A DNA stretch of 41,065 nucleotides from Rhizobium leguminosarum (GCF_001652265.1 NZ_LWBS01000429.1:1-41065), one strand, 5' to 3'. Positions 8,137 to 17,620 are shown, numbered from the stretch's first letter. Made by a program: numbers and translations. The notes: generated by a model from the letters alone, not told the origin.

Positions 8137-8205
8137 GGCCAAGTTTTATCTCATTCCGCATGGAGCAGCCGCCATCAATCGATGACGGCCGCTCGTTTCA
8201 GCTTC

Positions 8206-9753
8206 TCAAGCGGCCGCCCGTTCACCCTCCTTGGCTTCTTCGACCGGCTGTTCACCACGTCCGAGAAAGACCAGTACGACCACTGCCGTGATCACCGTGA
8301 TCGCCGCCAGCAGCCAGAGCAGCATGCCGAAGGCCTCGCCATAAGCCTCGACCAGCGCCGGGCGAGCAAGGTCCGGAAGGGTCGCAGCCGCTCCGGCGAG
8401 ATCACCGGTGGCAAGCTGCTGAGCCGCCGCCGTCGCGTCGCTCTTGGCGCCGAGATGGGATTGCGTCAGTGCCGAAAGCACGGCGCTGACAATCGCCAGC
8501 GCGACGCCTTCGCCGGCAACGCGAGTCGTGCTGAAAATGCCGGTTGCCATGCCTGCGCGTTCCTTGGGCACGACACTGACGGCAAGGCCGTCCATCAGGC
8601 CCCAGGGCAGGCTGATGCCGACGCCGATTGTCAACAGCGGGGCAATCAGCGCGGTATGGTCGGCGCCAACGGGAATTTGCGCCAGCCAGCAGAGCCCTGA
8701 GGCCGATATGGCAAGCCCTGCGCCGCAGATGATCGCCGGAGCAAACCATCGCGTCAGCAGACCGGCGGCAATCGGCAGGATCAGAAGCGGCGCCGATAGC
8801 GCGATCATCATGCGCCCTGCGCCGATCTCGCTCATGCCTTCGATGCCGACGAAGCGTACGGGCAGCAGGATCAAGAGTACGACGAAGGCATAGGCGGGTG
8901 CAGCGGCCAGCAACTGCACTCCGACAAACCGCGGATAGCGGAACAGCGAGAGATCGAGCATCGGTCGCCTGACTTTGCGCTCCACCAGGCAGAAGCCGGC
9001 GATGAAGCCAACCGAACCGACAAATAAGCCGACCGTCGTAAGGTCGCCCCAGCCGGTGGCCGGCACACGGAGCACGCCATAGGTGAAGAGCGTCAACGCC
9101 AATGTGAATGTGGCGGCACCCGGCCAATCGAGACCATTGGCCGCCGGATCGCGCGATTCCTTCAGAAAGATGGCACCGAGCGTGAAGCTGAGTGCGCCGA
9201 GGACGAGCACCAGCAGGAAGATCGACGGCCAGCCGAAGCTTTCGATCATCAGGCCCGAGGCGATCGGCCCGAACGCGAGCCCGATGCCGAAACTTGCCCC
9301 GACGATGCTGAAGGCCCGCATGCGGGCAGACCCATCGAACTCCTGCGCAAGCGAGGCCATGCCGCCCGAAAAGGCAGCGGCCGCACCTGCGCCCTGCAGC
9401 GCCCGCAGGATATCGAAAGACAACAGGTCGGGCGAGAAGGCGAGTGCTGCCGAAAACAGCACGAAGGCAGCCAGGCCGCCGAGAAAGACACGCTTGCGGC
9501 CGTAATTGTCGGCCAGGGCTCCGGCAGCCATGAGGCTGCTGCCAAAGGTCAGCATGAAGGCGTTGGTAACCCAGTTGAGGCCGATCGGGCTTCCGCCGAG
9601 ATCGCGGCTGATCGCCGGCAGGGCAACGGCCGGGCCGGTAAAGGTCAGCGGCATGGCGGCAGCGGCAGCGCAGACGGCCGCCAGCACGAACAATCTCCGG
9701 ATTGCTCCTGAAGGGACGGTCCGTTCCGCCCTGGTCTTGGATGATTGGATCAT
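8206..9753 (-). CDS. MFS efflux transporter (DHA2-like)
   Basis: A 515-residue integral membrane protein with about 14 hydrophobic segments, the size and topology of the DHA2 drug:proton antiporter family. The MFS motif A is visible in the first cytoplasmic loop as GALADNYGRKRVFLGG, and LDWPGA marks the usual centre of the protein before the extra pair of helices. It probably exports a toxic compound using the proton gradient; substrate unknown. The ATG at 9753 is preceded by a weak GAGTGGAAA. A divergently transcribed LysR gene 172 bases away is the likely regulator, with a LysR-box-like palindrome between them. Confidence 0.85.
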   Translation of the reverse strand: MIQSSKTRAERTVPSGAIRRLFVLAAVCAAAAAMPLTFTGPAVALPAISRDLGGSPIGLNWVTNAFMLTFGSSLMAAGALADNYGRKRVFLGGLAAFVLFSAALAFSPDLLSFDILRALQGAGAAAAFSGGMASLAQEFDGSARMRAFSIVGASFGIGLAFGPIASGLMIESFGWPSIFLLVLVLGALSFTLGAIFLKESRDPAANGLDWPGAATFTLALTLFTYGVLRVPATGWGDLTTVGLFVGSVGFIAGFCLVERKVRRPMLDLSLFRYPRFVGVQLLAAAPAYAFVVLLILLPVRFVGIEGMSEIGAGRMMIALSAPLLILPIAAGLLTRWFAPAIICGAGLAISASGLCWLAQIPVGADHTALIAPLLTIGVGISLPWGLMDGLAVSVVPKERAGMATGIFSTTRVAGEGVALAIVSAVLSALTQSHLGAKSDATAAAQQLATGDLAGAAATLPDLARPALVEAYGEAFGMLLWLLAAITVITAVVVLVFLGRGEQPVEEAKEGERAAA

Positions 9754-9885
9754 GAATTTTCCACTCGGTTCGAGGAAACAGCCATGGCAGGGGAGGAGAG
9801 CCGTGCTCGGAAGCCGCGACGTACCAAGGCATCGATTGCCAAGACAGCATAAAATCGCTTTAATGGCCGGATAAGACGGTATCTG

Positions 9886-9902
9886 TTCCGCTGATTACGG
9901 AA
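9886..9902. promoter_or_regulatory. Candidate LysR operator
   Basis: TTCCG-N7-CGGAA is a symmetric 17-bp site of the T-N11-A type in the gap between the MFS and lysR genes, 24 bases upstream of the lysR start. LysR regulators typically bind such sites to control both the divergent target and themselves. Confidence 0.5.
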
Positions 9903-9925
9903 TAAAATGCTCGAATGTAGGAAGT

Positions 9926-10861
9926 ATGGATCAGTTCGGCGGGCTCACCGCTTTTGTCAAAACGGCCGATCTCGGCAGCTTCGCGGCCGCTGGTCGTGTC
10001 CTCGGCCTTTCCGCTTCTGCCGTCGGCAAGGCGGTGACGAACCTCGAACAGCAGCTCGGCGCGCGTCTCTTTCAACGCTCCACGAGAAGCATCCGGCTGA
10101 CCGAGGAAGGAAAGCTTTTCCACGAACGCTGCCGCCGCGTGCTCGATGATCTCGAGGATGCACAAGCCTCGCTCGCAGAGGCGGTGGCCGCGCCGCGCGG
10201 AAGGCTGCGCGTCAGCGTGCCGCTCGTCAGCTATCACCTGCTCCTGCCGGTTCTTCCGGATTTCGTGCGCCTCTATCCGGAAGTGGAACTCGATCTTGAT
10301 TTCAACGACCGCATCGTCGATCTGATCGAGGAAGGCGTCGATGTGGCGATCCGCAGCGGCAATCTGCCGGATTCACGATTGATGGTCCGGGCGCTGCGGC
10401 CTTTTCAGCTTCTGCTCTGCGCTGCCCCTTCCTACCTTGAGGAACATGGCTTTCCCGAATGCCCGCGTGATCTCGACGGGCATCTCGGGCTGCGCTTCCG
10501 CTTTCCAAATAGCGGCAAGATCCAACCCTGGCCGCTCAGCATGTCGGCCGGCCAGCCGGCATGGCGGGTGAAGACGGTTTTGACCTGTAACAATATGGAG
10601 GCGCTCCGCGGCGCGACGATCAGCGGACTTGGCATCGGCTGCATGCCGGATTTCCTCGCCCGTGGCCCGCTCGCCGAAGGCCGCCTGCGCACTGTGCTCG
10701 ACGAGCATATCGATGGACCGGCGCAATTCCATCTGCTCTGGCCATCGAACCGTCATCTCTCCCCGAAAGTCCGCGTGCTCGTCGATTTCCTCAGCGCCCG
10801 CCTCTTTGCCGAACGCTGCGAGAGCCTGCCGAGCACGGAAGTCGCCCGCGTTTTTCCTTGA
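9926..10861 (+). CDS. LysR family regulator divergent from MFS gene
   Basis: A 311-residue LysR protein. The winged helix-turn-helix occupies residues 1-60 (LGSFAAAGRVLGLSASAVGKAVTNLEQQLG, here only key parts: SFAAAGR, SAVGKAV), ending with the family motif LFQRSTRSIRLTEEG. Residues 90-300 form the effector-binding domain. The long conserved DIAIR-type segment VDVAIRSGNLPDS is typical of the CrgA/DsdC-like LysR branch. The ATG at 9926 has AGGA very close upstream. By position it controls the MFS pump; the ligand is unknown. Confidence 0.9.
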   Translation: MDQFGGLTAFVKTADLGSFAAAGRVLGLSASAVGKAVTNLEQQLGARLFQRSTRSIRLTEEGKLFHERCRRVLDDLEDAQASLAEAVAAPRGRLRVSVPLVSYHLLLPVLPDFVRLYPEVELDLDFNDRIVDLIEEGVDVAIRSGNLPDSRLMVRALRPFQLLLCAAPSYLEEHGFPECPRDLDGHLGLRFRFPNSGKIQPWPLSMSAGQPAWRVKTVLTCNNMEALRGATISGLGIGCMPDFLARGPLAEGRLRTVLDEHIDGPAQFHLLWPSNRHLSPKVRVLVDFLSARLFAERCESLPSTEVARVFP

Positions 10862-11031
10862 GCGGCAGAAATTCGAGCGCCCGCGCAGCGTCAATCGTCA
10901 AAAAAGTATCGGTTTTAACCGGGAATCGTGGTGGCGGGCCTGGAACTAGCCCATTACACTCCCCTTAAATAAGAAGCCGGAAAAGGGAATTTCGGCGGGC
11001 GGGCTTTGGCCCATCCTCGGAGGAGGAAACG

Positions 11032-11916
11032 ATGGAACCTGACTTGGAAGTCATTCAGATCAGGCCGGGCGAATCTTTCGCAACGAAGGCGCATGGCTAT
11101 CCCTATCATACGGTTCGTTGGCATTTTCACCCGGAATACGAACTGCATCTCGTCGTGGCGACAACGGGACGCTATTTCGTCGGCGACTTCATCGGCGAGT
11201 TCGAGCCGGGCAACCTTGTGCTTGCGGGGCCTAATCTTCCCCATAACTGGATCAGCGATGTCCCGACGGGATCGAGCATCCCGCTTCGATGCCAGCTCAT
11301 CCAGTTCAGCGAGAATTTCATCATCGACACGATGAAGGTGCTGGCCGAACTCGGCCCCTTCGAACCTGTTCTCGAAGCCTCCCGCCGCGGCGTGCTTTTC
11401 GGCGCCGAGACCAGCCGGCAGGTCGCATCATTGATGAACGAGGTGCAGCAGGCGCAGGGTGTGCGCCGTATCGAGCTTTTCATGATGATCGTCGGCCTGC
11501 TCAGCCGCGCACAGGATGCGCAGCTTCTCGCCAGCCCGAGCTATCTGCCCGATCCCTCCGGTTACATGTCGGCCGGCATCAACAAAGCGCTCGCCTATAT
11601 CAGAGAGAACCTGACGAAATCCTTCGACGAAGCCGATCTCGCGGCGATTGCTGGACAATCGACAGGCGCCTTTTCGCGTGGCTTCCGCCGCCATACCGGC
11701 ATGTCGCTGGTGCAATATGTCAAACGCCTGCGCATCAACCTGGCCTGCCAGATACTGATGAGCGATGACCACGCATCGATCACCGATATCTGCTTCGAGG
11801 TCGGCTTCAACAATCTGTCTAACTTCAACCGGCAGTTTCTCGCGGAAAAAGGCATGACGCCTTCCCGTTTCCGACGGTTGTTGGGTGACAATATCAACGT
11901 GGCAAAGGCGGCCTAG
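11032..11916 (+). CDS. AraC family regulator of the polyol operon
   Basis: A 294-residue AraC-type protein. Residues 15-95 form a cupin ligand-binding domain with the metal-site-like HFHPEYELH and the PNLPHNW turn. Residues 185-290 hold the two helix-turn-helices: SFDEADLAAIAGQSTGAFSR and ITDICFEVGFNNLSNFNRQF, followed by MTPSRFRR. The start is fixed by GGAGGAGG at 11019-11026. It lies directly upstream of and in the same direction as the transporter and two polyol dehydrogenases, so it is the likely substrate-responsive activator. Confidence 0.9.
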   Translation: MEPDLEVIQIRPGESFATKAHGYPYHTVRWHFHPEYELHLVVATTGRYFVGDFIGEFEPGNLVLAGPNLPHNWISDVPTGSSIPLRCQLIQFSENFIIDTMKVLAELGPFEPVLEASRRGVLFGAETSRQVASLMNEVQQAQGVRRIELFMMIVGLLSRAQDAQLLASPSYLPDPSGYMSAGINKALAYIRENLTKSFDEADLAAIAGQSTGAFSRGFRRHTGMSLVQYVKRLRINLACQILMSDDHASITDICFEVGFNNLSNFNRQFLAEKGMTPSRFRRLLGDNINVAKAA

Positions 11917-12138
11917 AGGAGCCGAACGAGCACGTCCAAGGGACGAGGGAGGACAAGGAGGAGGAACGAAACCGACACTGACTTGAACGCGGGCGCGCGA
12001 TGAGCGGCTCGCGACTGGAGATGGTTGTCCTCGAAAACGTCAAACCGCCGGGACAAGCGCGACCGTTCATCCAGCCGAACGACGACAGCGAAAACAGTGC
12101 GATCACTACACAATTTTTTTCAATGGGAGGAGATGGAA

Positions 12139-13206
12139 ATGATGAAATTCTCAACACAGGCGGCAGGCGCCGCGGTATTTGTCCTGTCCTTGCTGGGCGG
12201 TACTTCCGCCTTTGCGCAAACGGCCGTTTCGGATGCGACAGTGGCATTCCTCATGCCCGACCAGGGCTCGACCCGCTACGAGGAGCACGACCACCCGGGC
12301 TTCGTCGCGGAAATGAAGAAGCTTTGCGCCTCGTGCAAGGTTCTCTATCAGAACGCCGATGCCGATATCGCAAAACAGCAGCAACAGTTCAATTCGGCGA
12401 TCACGCAAGGCGCCAAGGTCATCGTGCTGGACCCAGTGGATTCGGCAGCCGCCGCGTCGCTCGTCCAGCTCGCACAGAGCCAGGGTGTCAAGGTCATTGC
12501 CTATGACCGTCCGATACCAAAAGGCAAGGCCGATTTCTATGTCTCCTTCGACAACAAGGCGATCGGCAAGGCGATCGCGGAATCGCTCGTCCAGCATCTG
12601 AAGGCGCAGAACGTGCCGACCGATGGCGGCGGCATCCTGCAGATCAACGGTTCGCCGACCGATGCGGCTGCCGGGCTGATCAAGGACGGCATTCATGAGG
12701 GCCTGGCGAGCGGCGGATACAAGACGCTTGCCGAATTCGACACACCGAACTGGCAGCCCGCGAACGCCCAGCAATGGGCGGGCGGCCAGATCACCCGCTT
12801 CGGCAAGCAGATCGTCGGGGTGGTCGCCGCCAATGACGGCACTGGCGGCGGCGCCATCGCAGCCTTCAAGGCGGCGGGTGTCGATCCGGTGCCGCCGGTA
12901 ACCGGCAATGATGCGACGATCGCCGCGCTGCAGCTCATCATATCAGGGGATCAGTACAATACGATTTCCAAGCCGAGCGAAATCGTCGCCGCCGCCGCTG
13001 CCGACGTCGCCGTGAAGCTCCTCGCCGGAGAAACGATCAAGGCCGAGATGACGCTCTACGACACGCCCGCACAGCTCTTCGTACCGGCTGTCGTTACCGC
13101 CGAAAACCTCAAGGCGGAGATCATCGACAAGAAGATCAACACTGCCGAGGAGCTGTGCACCGGCCGCTATGCCGACGGTTGCAAGAAGCTCGGCATCACC
13201 AAGTAG
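12139..13206 (+). CDS. Sugar/polyol ABC transporter substrate-binding protein (XylF/RbsB type)
   Basis: A 355-residue periplasmic binding protein of the CUT2 class. A signal peptide runs to SAFA, with the mature protein starting at QTAVSD. The fold signature is seen in AITQGAKVIVLDPVDSAAA, GVKVIAYDRPI, FYVSFDNKAIG, GVVAANDGTGGGAIAA and the late SKPSEIVAAAAADVAVKLL. The YDRPI and VSFDN segments resemble XylF more than RbsB. ATGs at 12133, 12139 and 12142 are in frame; 12139 is preferred because GGAGG at 12126-12130 is eight bases away. It is the first gene of a five-gene run with ATPase, permease and two dehydrogenases, so ribitol or a related polyol is the likely ligand. Confidence 0.85.
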   Translation: MMKFSTQAAGAAVFVLSLLGGTSAFAQTAVSDATVAFLMPDQGSTRYEEHDHPGFVAEMKKLCASCKVLYQNADADIAKQQQQFNSAITQGAKVIVLDPVDSAAAASLVQLAQSQGVKVIAYDRPIPKGKADFYVSFDNKAIGKAIAESLVQHLKAQNVPTDGGGILQINGSPTDAAAGLIKDGIHEGLASGGYKTLAEFDTPNWQPANAQQWAGGQITRFGKQIVGVVAANDGTGGGAIAAFKAAGVDPVPPVTGNDATIAALQLIISGDQYNTISKPSEIVAAAAADVAVKLLAGETIKAEMTLYDTPAQLFVPAVVTAENLKAEIIDKKINTAEELCTGRYADGCKKLGITK

Positions 13207-13277
13207 TCGAGCCAAGGGAAAGCGCGGCTGGGCCGCCGGTCGCGCTTCCGATTTTCGCTTTTTCGAAAGGCCAGGCA

Positions 13278-14099
13278 ATGTCTGAAACCTCTCATACTCC
13301 TGACCCTTCCCGTCGGCCTGTCCTCAGTCTGCGTGGAATATCGAAGAACTTCGGGGCAGTGTCGGCGCTCACCGATATCGAACTCGACGTGTATGCCGGC
13401 GAGGTCGTGGCGCTGGTGGGTGACAACGGCGCCGGCAAATCGACGCTGGTCAAGATCCTGGCCGGCGTGCACCAGCCAAGCTCGGGAACGATCTTCTTCG
13501 AAGACAAACCGGTCAACCTGTCGAGCCCGAGCGCGGCTCTCGACCTCGGCATCGCAACCGTCTTCCAGGATTTGGCGCTTTGCGAAAATCTTGACGTCGT
13601 CGCCAATATCTTTCTCGGCAAGGAGCTCAGTCCGTTTCAGCTCGATGAGGTCGCGATGGAGATTGCCGCCTGGAAGCTCTTGAACGAGCTTTCGGCCCGC
13701 ATTCCGAGCGTGCGCGAACCCGTCGCCTCACTCTCCGGCGGACAGCGCCAGACGGTAGCAATCGCCCGATCGCTACTGCTCGAGCCGAAACTGATCATGC
13801 TCGATGAACCCACAGCTGCACTTGGCGTTGCCCAGACCGCCGAGGTGCTTGACCTCATCGAGCGCGTTCGGGAGCGCGGCCTCGCCGTCATCATGATCAG
13901 CCACAATATGGAGGACGTTCGTGCCGTCGCGGACCGTATTGTCGTCCTTCGGCTCGGCCGCAACAACGGCACCATGCTGCCCGACGCATCCAACGAACAA
14001 CTCGTCAGCGCCATCACCGGCGCATCCAACAATTCCGTCTCCCGCCGCGCGATGCGCCGCAATGCGCAAAGCCAACAGAACGAGGAGAGCAGGCCATGA
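13278..14099 (+). CDS. Sugar/polyol ABC transporter ATP-binding protein
   Basis: A 273-residue single-domain ATPase. Walker A is GDNGAGKST, the Q-loop is VFQDLAL, the ABC signature is LSGGQRQ, Walker B is LIMLDEPTAALG and the switch His is in MISHNMED. Most CUT2 ATPases are double-domain proteins of about 500 residues, so this belongs to the short, FrcA-like type and should function as a homodimer. It energises the permease encoded next, whose start codon overlaps this stop as ATGA. Confidence 0.92.
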   Translation: MSETSHTPDPSRRPVLSLRGISKNFGAVSALTDIELDVYAGEVVALVGDNGAGKSTLVKILAGVHQPSSGTIFFEDKPVNLSSPSAALDLGIATVFQDLALCENLDVVANIFLGKELSPFQLDEVAMEIAAWKLLNELSARIPSVREPVASLSGGQRQTVAIARSLLLEPKLIMLDEPTAALGVAQTAEVLDLIERVRERGLAVIMISHNMEDVRAVADRIVVLRLGRNNGTMLPDASNEQLVSAITGASNNSVSRRAMRRNAQSQQNEESRP

Positions 14100-15355
14100 T
14101 GAAGACCATCCACAATGAACCGGCAGCACCGGCACTCCTCGACCGGCGTGACGAACGAGTGCACTATGACGATAGTCTTGCCGGCTCGATCCGCGCCTTT
14201 GGGGATCGCATCCGCTCCGGCGATCTCGGTTCACTGCCGGTCATTGTCGGCCTGGCGATCATCTGGACGGTGTTCCAGGCGCTCAATCCAGTATTTCTCT
14301 CCAGCAGCAACCTCGTCAACATGCTGTTCGACTGCTCGACGGTCGGCGTCATCTCGCTTGGTATCGTCTGCATCCTGATGGTGGGTGAGATCGATCTGTC
14401 CGTCGGCTCCGTCAGCGGCTTCGCCTCGGCACTGGTCGGCGTCTTCTGGGTCAACCAGGGCTGGCCGGTGGTTCTCGCGATCCTCGCCGCGATGATCGTC
14501 GGCGCCTTGATCGGCTCACTCTACGCGTTTCTCTTCAACCGCTTCGGCATGCCGAGCTTCGTGTCGACGCTATCGGGGCTGCTCGCTGTTCTCGGCCTCC
14601 AGCTTTATATCCTCGGAGCGACCGGTTCGATCAATCTTCCCTATGGTTCCTGGCTGGTGAGTTTCGGCCAGATCATGGTCATGCCGGACCCGGTCGCCTA
14701 TCTGCTGGTGGCGCTAGCCGGCATTGCCTTCTTCTTCGCCAGCTACCGCACGTCGGCGCGCCGGCGGGCGGCCGGCCTGTCGGCGAAATCGGCCCGCGGG
14801 CTGCTTCTGCGCGCCGTCATCATCACACTCGCCCTTGAAGCTGTCGCTTTCTATCTCAACCAGTCACGCGGCATTCCGTGGATGTTCGGCCTTTTCGTCG
14901 GGCTCACCGCCGCCATGAATTATGCGCTGACGCGCACGAAATGGGGACGCTCCATGCATGCCGTCGGCGGCAACAGGGAGGCAGCGCGCCGCTCCGGCAT
15001 CAACGTCTCGCGGATCTACGCAAGCGCCTTCGTCATGTGCGCTCTGCTTGCGGCAACCGGCGGCGTGCTCTCCGCAGCGCGGCTGGCGACGGCAAGTCAG
15101 CAGGCCGGCACGGGCGACGTCAATCTCAACGCCATCGCCGCGGCGGTCATCGGCGGCACGAGCCTGTTCGGCGGGCGAGGCAGTGCCTATTCAGCCCTTC
15201 TCGGCATCATCGTCATTCAGTCCATTGCCAGTGGGTTGACGCTTCTCGATCTGTCATCGTCGCTTCGATACATGATCACCGGCGCCGTCCTTGCCGTCGC
15301 CGTCATCGTCGACTCACTGGCACGCCGATCGCGGATCTCCCACGGCCGAGCCTAA
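14096..15355 (+). CDS. Sugar/polyol ABC transporter permease (XylH-like)
   Basis: A 419-residue membrane protein of the BPD_transp_2 (CUT2) family, with about 10-12 hydrophobic segments. The family motif is seen as [22 protein letters not shown] and later [15 protein letters not shown]. Its length and the charged insertion [18 protein letters not shown] between helices match XylH-type permeases, which are longer than RbsC. ATG at 14096 (followed at once by a second ATG) is preceded by GAGGAG and overlaps the ATPase stop, so the two are coupled. Confidence 0.9.
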   Translation: MMKTIHNEPAAPALLDRRDERVHYDDSLAGSIRAFGDRIRSGDLGSLPVIVGLAIIWTVFQALNPVFLSSSNLVNMLFDCSTVGVISLGIVCILMVGEIDLSVGSVSGFASALVGVFWVNQGWPVVLAILAAMIVGALIGSLYAFLFNRFGMPSFVSTLSGLLAVLGLQLYILGATGSINLPYGSWLVSFGQIMVMPDPVAYLLVALAGIAFFFASYRTSARRRAAGLSAKSARGLLLRAVIITLALEAVAFYLNQSRGIPWMFGLFVGLTAAMNYALTRTKWGRSMHAVGGNREAARRSGINVSRIYASAFVMCALLAATGGVLSAARLATASQQAGTGDVNLNAIAAAVIGGTSLFGGRGSAYSALLGIIVIQSIASGLTLLDLSSSLRYMITGAVLAVAVIVDSLARRSRISHGRA

Positions 15356-15381
15356 ACCAACCAGGAAAACAGAGGAAGAAA

Positions 15382-16110
15382 ATGGGACAGGATCTGTCTG
15401 GAAAAGTCGCGGCCGTCACCGGAGCGGCGTCGGGTATCGGCCTTGAATGCGCCAAGACAATGCTAGCCGCGGGCGCCCGCGTCGTGCTGGTCGACCGAAA
15501 TGAAGACGCCTTGAAGGAAATCTGCTCGAAACTCGACGCCAACGCCATTCCCTTGGTCATTGATCTCACCGATCCGAAAAGCGTCGCACGCATGATGCCT
15601 GAGATACTGGAGAAAGCCGGCCAGCTGGACATCTTCCACGCCAATGCCGGCTCCTATATTGGCGGCGAGGTGCTGGACGGCGACCCGGATGCCTGGGACC
15701 GGATGCTCAACCTGAACATCAACGCCGCCTTCCGTTCGGTGCATGCCGTTCTGCCGCATATGGTCGAGCGCAAGACCGGCGATATCATCCTGACGAGTTC
15801 CGTTGCCGGCATGATCCCGGTCGTCTGGGAGCCGATCTACACCGCCTCGAAACATGCGGTCCAGGCATTCGTCCATACGCTGAGGCGGCAGGTGGCCAAG
15901 CATGGATTGCGCGTCGGCGCCGTCGCTCCTGGCCCCGTGGTAACCGCCCTTCTCAGCGACTGGCCGCAGGAGAAGCTGGATGAGGCGCTCGCCGCGGGCG
16001 GCCTGATGGAGGCGAACGAAGTGGCCGAAGCGGTGCTCTTCATGCTGACGCGCCCACGCAACATCACGATCCGCGATCTTGTCATTCTGCCGCAAAGCGC
16101 CGACATCTGA
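15382..16110 (+). CDS. rbtD: Ribitol 2-dehydrogenase (SDR family)
   Basis: A 242-residue short-chain dehydrogenase. The NAD motif TGAASGIG is at residues 13-20, NAG at 88-90, and the catalytic Ser140, Tyr153 and Lys157 (YTASK) are intact. It matches what I recall of Klebsiella ribitol dehydrogenase along its whole length, including [60 protein letters not shown] and the unusual C-terminal [12 protein letters not shown], which replaces the DGG ending of common SDRs. It should oxidise ribitol to D-ribulose with NAD+. AGAGGAAGAAA precedes the ATG. It follows the permease by 26 bases; no ribulokinase is present here. Confidence 0.85.
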   Translation: MGQDLSGKVAAVTGAASGIGLECAKTMLAAGARVVLVDRNEDALKEICSKLDANAIPLVIDLTDPKSVARMMPEILEKAGQLDIFHANAGSYIGGEVLDGDPDAWDRMLNLNINAAFRSVHAVLPHMVERKTGDIILTSSVAGMIPVVWEPIYTASKHAVQAFVHTLRRQVAKHGLRVGAVAPGPVVTALLSDWPQEKLDEALAAGGLMEANEVAEAVLFMLTRPRNITIRDLVILPQSADI

Positions 16111-16165
16111 CGAAAGTGCGATCGCCTTCAACAATCGCGGAACGCCTACTCAAGAGGAAACGGCC

Positions 16166-16930
16166 ATGATCTTCGACAGATTTCGCCTGAACGGACAGGT
16201 GGCGTTGGTGACCGGCGGCACGCGCGGCATCGGGCTTGCCATCGCCGAGGCGCTCGGCGAGGCGGGCGCCAAAGTGATCATCACGGGCCGAACCCGCAAT
16301 GCAGCGGCGGAAGACCGGCTCTCCAAGGCCGGCGTCGATTGCGATTTCGTTGCCGCCGACCTGATGAAGGAAAGTGCTGCCGACGAACTCGTCACTGAGA
16401 CCCTCTCACGGGCGGGGCGGCTCGACATCCTCGTCAACAATGCCGGTATCGCCATTCATGGCGACAGCGGCGAGTTCTCCGATGCCATCTGGCGCGAGAT
16501 CATGACCGTCAATGTCGACGCCGTCTTCCGCGCCTGCCGCGCCGCACTGGCACCCATGCGGCGCCAGGGCGGCGGCGTCATTCTCAATATCGGCTCGATG
16601 TCGGGCATCGTGTCCAACATTCCGCAGAACCAGGTCGCCTATAACACTTCCAAGGCGGCGGTCCACATGATGACGAAGAGCCTCGCCAGCGAGGTTGCCG
16701 CTGAAAACATCCGCGTCAACGCCATCGCCCCGGGCTATATCGAGACCGATTTGTCGCGCGGCGGTATCGACAATCCCGACTGGTTCCCGACCTGGCGCAG
16801 CATGACCCCGATGGGACGCGTCGGGCAGCCGGAGGAGGTGGCGGGTGCCGCATTGTTCCTCTGTTCGGCAGCGGCAAGTTATGTCACCGGCGAAGTGCTG
16901 GTTATCGACGGCGGTTATACGACGCGCTGA
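16166..16930 (+). CDS. Polyol SDR dehydrogenase, galactitol-dehydrogenase-like
   Basis: A 254-residue classical SDR. TGGTRGIG is at residues 16-23, NNAG at 91-94, NIGSMSG with the catalytic Ser at about 144, and YNTSK at 159-163. The C-terminal TWRSMTPMGRVGQPEEVAG and SYVTGEVLVIDGGY closely resemble galactitol/D-threitol-type dehydrogenases such as Rhodobacter GatDH. It probably oxidises a secondary alcohol of a sugar alcohol, or the other end of the same substrate as the ribitol dehydrogenase. AGAGGAAA at 16154 marks the start. It is the last gene of the polyol operon. Confidence 0.8.
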   Translation: MIFDRFRLNGQVALVTGGTRGIGLAIAEALGEAGAKVIITGRTRNAAAEDRLSKAGVDCDFVAADLMKESAADELVTETLSRAGRLDILVNNAGIAIHGDSGEFSDAIWREIMTVNVDAVFRACRAALAPMRRQGGGVILNIGSMSGIVSNIPQNQVAYNTSKAAVHMMTKSLASEVAAENIRVNAIAPGYIETDLSRGGIDNPDWFPTWRSMTPMGRVGQPEEVAGAALFLCSAAASYVTGEVLVIDGGYTTR

Positions 16931-17117
16931 AACGCGAAGACGGGATTGGGGGGAGGGTGGCTCGCAGCCGCTTAGTTGGGGGCGAGTTTCCCCTCTGCCA
17001 TCCTGCCGATTGTCCTCTGCTCGCGATGTTCTGAATGATTGCGACCAGGCGCCGACTTTCGCATGTATCGGTGCGATTATCGTCTCGCACTTGTGTGTAG
17101 ACAGCACATGGTTACGG

Positions 17118-17230
17118 TAGAACAGGATGATTTTAGGCCGGGTCGGCCTAAAATCTGAATCCTGTTCTAAATTAAAGAGTTAGAGCATGATGCCGTCCGA
17201 AAACCGCTCACACTTTTCGGCATCGTGCAC
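17118..17230. repeat. Rhizobial palindromic intergenic element (RIME-like)
   Basis: Two adjacent hairpins. The first has outer arms 17118-17128 and 17159-17169 and an inner perfect 11-bp stem GATTTTAGGCC (17129-17139) with GGCCTAAAATC (17145-17155). The second pairs GCATGATG (17185-17192) and CCGAAAA (17197-17203) with TTTTCGG (17214-17220) and CATCGTGC (17221-17228). Closely similar elements recur between genes in Rhizobium and resemble the RIME mosaic repeats. The second hairpin extends into the VOC gene and encodes its end. Confidence 0.75.
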
Positions 17231-17620
17231 TAGGCAATCGAGCATCCACTGGACGCCAAAACGATCGGTGAGCTTGCCGTAGTAGCTCCCCCATGGCTGG
17301 ACGGCGAGTGGTGTCGTGATTTTGCCGCCTTCGACTAGCCGAGCGAAGAGCCTGTCGGTACTGTCGCGGTCGTCCGTGATCAGCATGTGGGCGGAGCCTC
17401 GCATCGGCTCAGCATCGTGATTGTCCGAGGCGAAGAACAGAATACCAGGTCCTTCGAAACGAGCGTGCATCACCTTGCCCCGCATGACTTCGCTGGCAAC
17501 GGGCATCCCGTCTGCGCCGTGGCGCTTCAATTGCGTGATCCGGCCAAGCCCGCATTCGGCATAGAAGGCGAGCGCCTCTTCGCAACCGGTGGAAAAGAAC
17601 AGATAGTTGGCAAGCTGCAT
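17180..17620 (-). CDS. VOC superfamily (PhnB/glyoxalase-like) protein with repeat-encoded tail
   Basis: A 146-residue protein of the vicinal oxygen chelate superfamily, PhnB-like branch: LANYLFFSTGCEEALAFY at the start, then GKVMHARFE, ILFFASD and WGSYYGKLTDRFGVQWML. PhnB-like proteins usually end shortly after this last motif. Here about 15 more residues (HDAEKCERFSDGIML) and the TAA stop are encoded by the palindromic repeat at 17183-17230. The ATG at 17620 has only a weak Shine-Dalgarno. It lies 94 bases after the tautomerase gene and is probably co-transcribed with it under the divergent TetR regulator. The reaction is unknown. Confidence 0.8.
   Translation of the reverse strand: MQLANYLFFSTGCEEALAFYAECGLGRITQLKRHGADGMPVASEVMRGKVMHARFEGPGILFFASDNHDAEPMRGSAHMLITDDRDSTDRLFARLVEGGKITTPLAVQPWGSYYGKLTDRFGVQWMLDCLVHDAEKCERFSDGIML

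Noticed and set aside
11894..12247. Minus-strand open frame between the AraC and binding-protein genes
   Set aside because: Covers the promoter region and start of the binding-protein gene in antisense; composition not protein-like.
14878..16110. Apparent 410-residue fusion protein ending in the ribitol dehydrogenase
   Set aside because: The upstream part is out of frame within the permease gene and non-protein-like; the true dehydrogenase start is at 15382 with its own Shine-Dalgarno.
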